Source of the DNA: Claveliimonas stercoravium
Lineage (GTDB): Bacteria > Bacillota > Clostridia > Lachnospirales > Lachnospiraceae
Length of the DNA stretch: 16,039 bases
Assembly: GCA_019117345.1 (NCBI GenBank)
Contig: DWZW01000062.1
Span: 1-16,039 of the forward strand
Direction of reading: 5' to 3'
How positions within the stretch are numbered: position 1 is the first letter of the stretch; the number at the start of each line of letters is the position of its first letter. Shown here one piece after another: positions 14,447 to 16,039 of the stretch. Below the pieces are notes generated by a model. It did no database searches, was not told where the DNA came from, and was given only the letters and a program-made list of their open reading frames with translations. Made by a program: the position numbers and the translations under genes.

Positions 14447-14462
14447 GGAGGGATAGAAGTTG
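14447..14462 (+). promoter_or_regulatory. Ribosome binding site setting a TTG start
   Basis: GGAGGG (14447-14452) lies 7 nt before TTG at 14460. Reading from this TTG gives MSYSIGIDIGTTTVK, exactly the expected N-terminus of an FGGY kinase. No in-frame ATG lies near enough to replace it. Confidence 0.85.
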
Positions 14463-15965
14463 AGTTATTCCATTGGAATTGACATTGGTACCACCACGGT
14501 GAAGTGCATCCTCTTCGGTGAGAAGGCAAAGGTGGTGGCTGAGGCCGGGAAGGAGTACGGGACGCTCCTCCCGGAGCCCTCCTGGGCGCAGCAGGACCCG
14601 GATGACTGGTGGAGAGCTGTGGTGGAATGCATCCGCGTGATCCTGGCCAAAAGCTGGGTGAATGCGGAGGACATCAGAGTTATCTCCGTCAGCAGCCAGG
14701 CCCCTGCTGTCCTGCCTGTCACGAAGGAGGGAAAGCCCCTCCACGACGCTCTCATCTGGATGGACAGGAGAAGCGTGGAGGAGTACGAGATCATAAAAGA
14801 GACGGTGGGGGCAAGGAGAGTGTTCGAGATCACGGGAAACCGTCTGGACACGTATTTTACTCTCACGGAGCTGATGTGGTTTATCAGAAATCACCCGGAG
14901 ATCATGGAGAAATGCTTCAAGGTGCTCCAGGTAAACGGGTATGTCAATTATAAGCTGACAGGAGAGTTTACCATCGATGACACCCACGCCTCCCTCACCC
15001 AGCTCTACGATGTCCACAGAGACTGCTGGAGCCGGGAGCTTCTGGACGCCATAGGGGCAGATGTGGATCTGATGCCGCAGGTGTACGACTGCATGGCCCC
15101 TATCGGTCACGTGTCTGCGGAGGCGGCGGAGCTGACTGGTCTTTCCACCGGTACGGTTGTCCTTGCTGGAGCTGTGGACGCGACGGCGGCGGGGCTTGAG
15201 ATGGGGGTATACTCCGGCGGCCGGGTGGCGGAGATGACGGGGACCAGCTCTGTGGTGCTTATAGGCTTTGATGAGCTTGTCACCGGGGAGGAGCTCTCCT
15301 ATCTGAAGGGGCGGGCAAAAAACAGTACCCTTTTGTACGGCGCCATGAACTCTGCCGGGGGCTCTCTGCGTTGGTTCAGAGATGCTCTCTACGGCGGGGA
15401 GACCATGAAGAAGGACGCCTACCCCCGGATGAACCGGGAGGTGGAGGAGAGGGCAAAGAGACCCTCCAGGATCATTTTCCTCCCCTATATGGCGGGGGAG
15501 AGAGCCCCTATATGGGATCCGGATGCCCGTGGCACATTTATCGGACTGAACCTGAATACCAGCAGGGCAGAGCTGATCCGGGCAATTATGGAGGGAGCCT
15601 GCTTTGCGCTGCAGGATAACCTGGACCAGGCGGCCAAAATGGGGCTGCCCATCAAGGATATCATCTGCTGCGGTGGATGCAGCAGGAGCGATATATGGCT
15701 GAAGATCAAGGCCTCTGTGATCGGGAAGGAGATCAAGCTGCCGGAGGTCAATCTGGGGGCTCCCGCCGGTCTTGCCTACATGAATGCGGCCTACATGGGC
15801 GAGTACAGCACCCCGGAGGAGGCGTCGGATGCCAATCTCCGTATCAAAAAGGTGGTGGAGCCTGTGCGGGAGTGGATTCCCATGTACAGAGAGCTGTATC
15901 AGATCTATCTGGAATCCTATCAGTCTTTGAAGCGGCAGTTTAAAAACCTTGCCAGGATCCGTTGA
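14460..15965 (+). CDS. FGGY-family carbohydrate kinase, xylulokinase-like
   Basis: This second sugar kinase of unit 2 has 501 residues and begins at TTG. The first phosphate loop is GIDIGTTTVK (6-15), the predicted catalytic base is D240 in GAVDATAAGLEMG, the second ATP loop is GTSS (261-264), and the adenosine motif is CCGGCSRSDIW (403-413). MAGERAP (344-350) and DPDARGTF (353-360) are shared with XylB-like kinases. The pocket stretch reads SSQAPAVLPV (78-87) and IWMDRR (99-104). True xylulokinases have a QMHG-type motif and WNDGR there, so the substrate is probably not D-xylulose. It differs strongly from the first FGGY kinase, so the pair likely act on different substrates. It closes the visible part of unit 2, 29 nt ahead of a HAD hydrolase start. 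Confidence 0.88.
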   Translation: MSYSIGIDIGTTTVKCILFGEKAKVVAEAGKEYGTLLPEPSWAQQDPDDWWRAVVECIRVILAKSWVNAEDIRVISVSSQAPAVLPVTKEGKPLHDALIWMDRRSVEEYEIIKETVGARRVFEITGNRLDTYFTLTELMWFIRNHPEIMEKCFKVLQVNGYVNYKLTGEFTIDDTHASLTQLYDVHRDCWSRELLDAIGADVDLMPQVYDCMAPIGHVSAEAAELTGLSTGTVVLAGAVDATAAGLEMGVYSGGRVAEMTGTSSVVLIGFDELVTGEELSYLKGRAKNSTLLYGAMNSAGGSLRWFRDALYGGETMKKDAYPRMNREVEERAKRPSRIIFLPYMAGERAPIWDPDARGTFIGLNLNTSRAELIRAIMEGACFALQDNLDQAAKMGLPIKDIICCGGCSRSDIWLKIKASVIGKEIKLPEVNLGAPAGLAYMNAAYMGEYSTPEEASDANLRIKKVVEPVREWIPMYRELYQIYLESYQSLKRQFKNLARIR

Positions 15966-15994
15966 GGATCAACTACTTTTAATGGAGAAGAAAA

Positions 15995-16039
15995 ATGGAC
16001 AGACAAGGCATAGAACTCTTGATTTTTGACATGGACGGC
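15995..16039 (+). CDS. HAD-superfamily hydrolase, N-terminal fragment cut by window end
   Basis: Fifteen codons are visible: MDRQGIELLIFDMDG. The FDMDG stretch preceded by hydrophobic residues is motif I of HAD phosphatases and phosphomutases, with both catalytic aspartates. GGAG (15984-15987) lies 7 nt before the ATG. An overlapping ATG at 15982 is in another frame and has no such motif. It probably belongs to unit 2 and could dephosphorylate or isomerise a sugar phosphate. Subfamily cannot be told from this fragment. Confidence 0.7.
   Translation, partial: MDRQGIELLIFDMDG

Noticed and set aside
13350..15110. 586-residue open frame on the minus strand
   Set aside because: It lies opposite dehydrogenase copy 2 and FGGY kinase 2, which have clear motifs. 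The translation is rich in His, Arg and Leu with no domain, as expected of an antisense shadow in GC-rich codons.
1..16039. Mobile elements, CRISPR array, tRNA or rRNA genes
   Set aside because: No transposase or integrase motifs, terminal repeats, regularly spaced repeats or RNA-gene signatures were seen in any part of the window.

Overview
This window looks like chromosomal DNA from a Gram-positive gut-type Clostridia, most likely Lachnospiraceae. This rests on near-consensus AGGAGG ribosome binding sites, sigma-A type promoters, an AT-rich regulatory gap between moderately GC-rich genes, one TTG start, and a YesL/DUF624 gene beside a CUT1 sugar importer. The genus cannot be read from the sequence. 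No mobile element, CRISPR array, tRNA or rRNA was seen.

The layout is a cut-off YesL-like gene pointing left, an AT-rich divergent control region, then two rightward transcription units. Unit 1 (promoter near 312-341, terminator 8999-9028) encodes a sugar or polyol ABC importer: a lipoprotein binding protein, two permeases and two different ATPases. It also encodes a zinc alcohol dehydrogenase resembling erythritol/L-threitol dehydrogenase (EltD) and a two-protein kinase of the DhaK + DhaL type. A strong hairpin between the binding-protein gene and the first permease probably sets the ratio of transporter parts. Unit 2 (promoter 9058-9085) encodes a SorC-family regulator, an EryA/LyxK-like FGGY kinase, a D-2-hydroxyacid dehydrogenase, a class II (FucA-like) aldolase, a second D-2-hydroxyacid dehydrogenase, a second FGGY kinase that starts at TTG, and the first 15 codons of a HAD-family hydrolase.

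The two units appear to form one regulon. The dyad TTACAWWTGTAA occurs once just upstream of the unit 1 promoter and twice just downstream of the regulator's own promoter. The first position suits activation and the second suits autorepression.

The simplest reading is a tetritol-type pathway: import of erythritol, threitol or a similar polyol, oxidation to a ketose such as L-erythrulose, then phosphorylation by DhaK/DhaL. The known continuation uses the isomerases LerI and EryI, and neither is in this window. Instead there are a class II aldolase, two FGGY kinases and two paralogous hydroxyacid dehydrogenases in a mirror-like order. That block, plus active-site changes in DhaK and an importer whose two ATPases both have Glu in place of the Q-loop Gln, is the part most likely to be undescribed. 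All functional assignments come from motif reading and memory of the families; no alignment or search was run.
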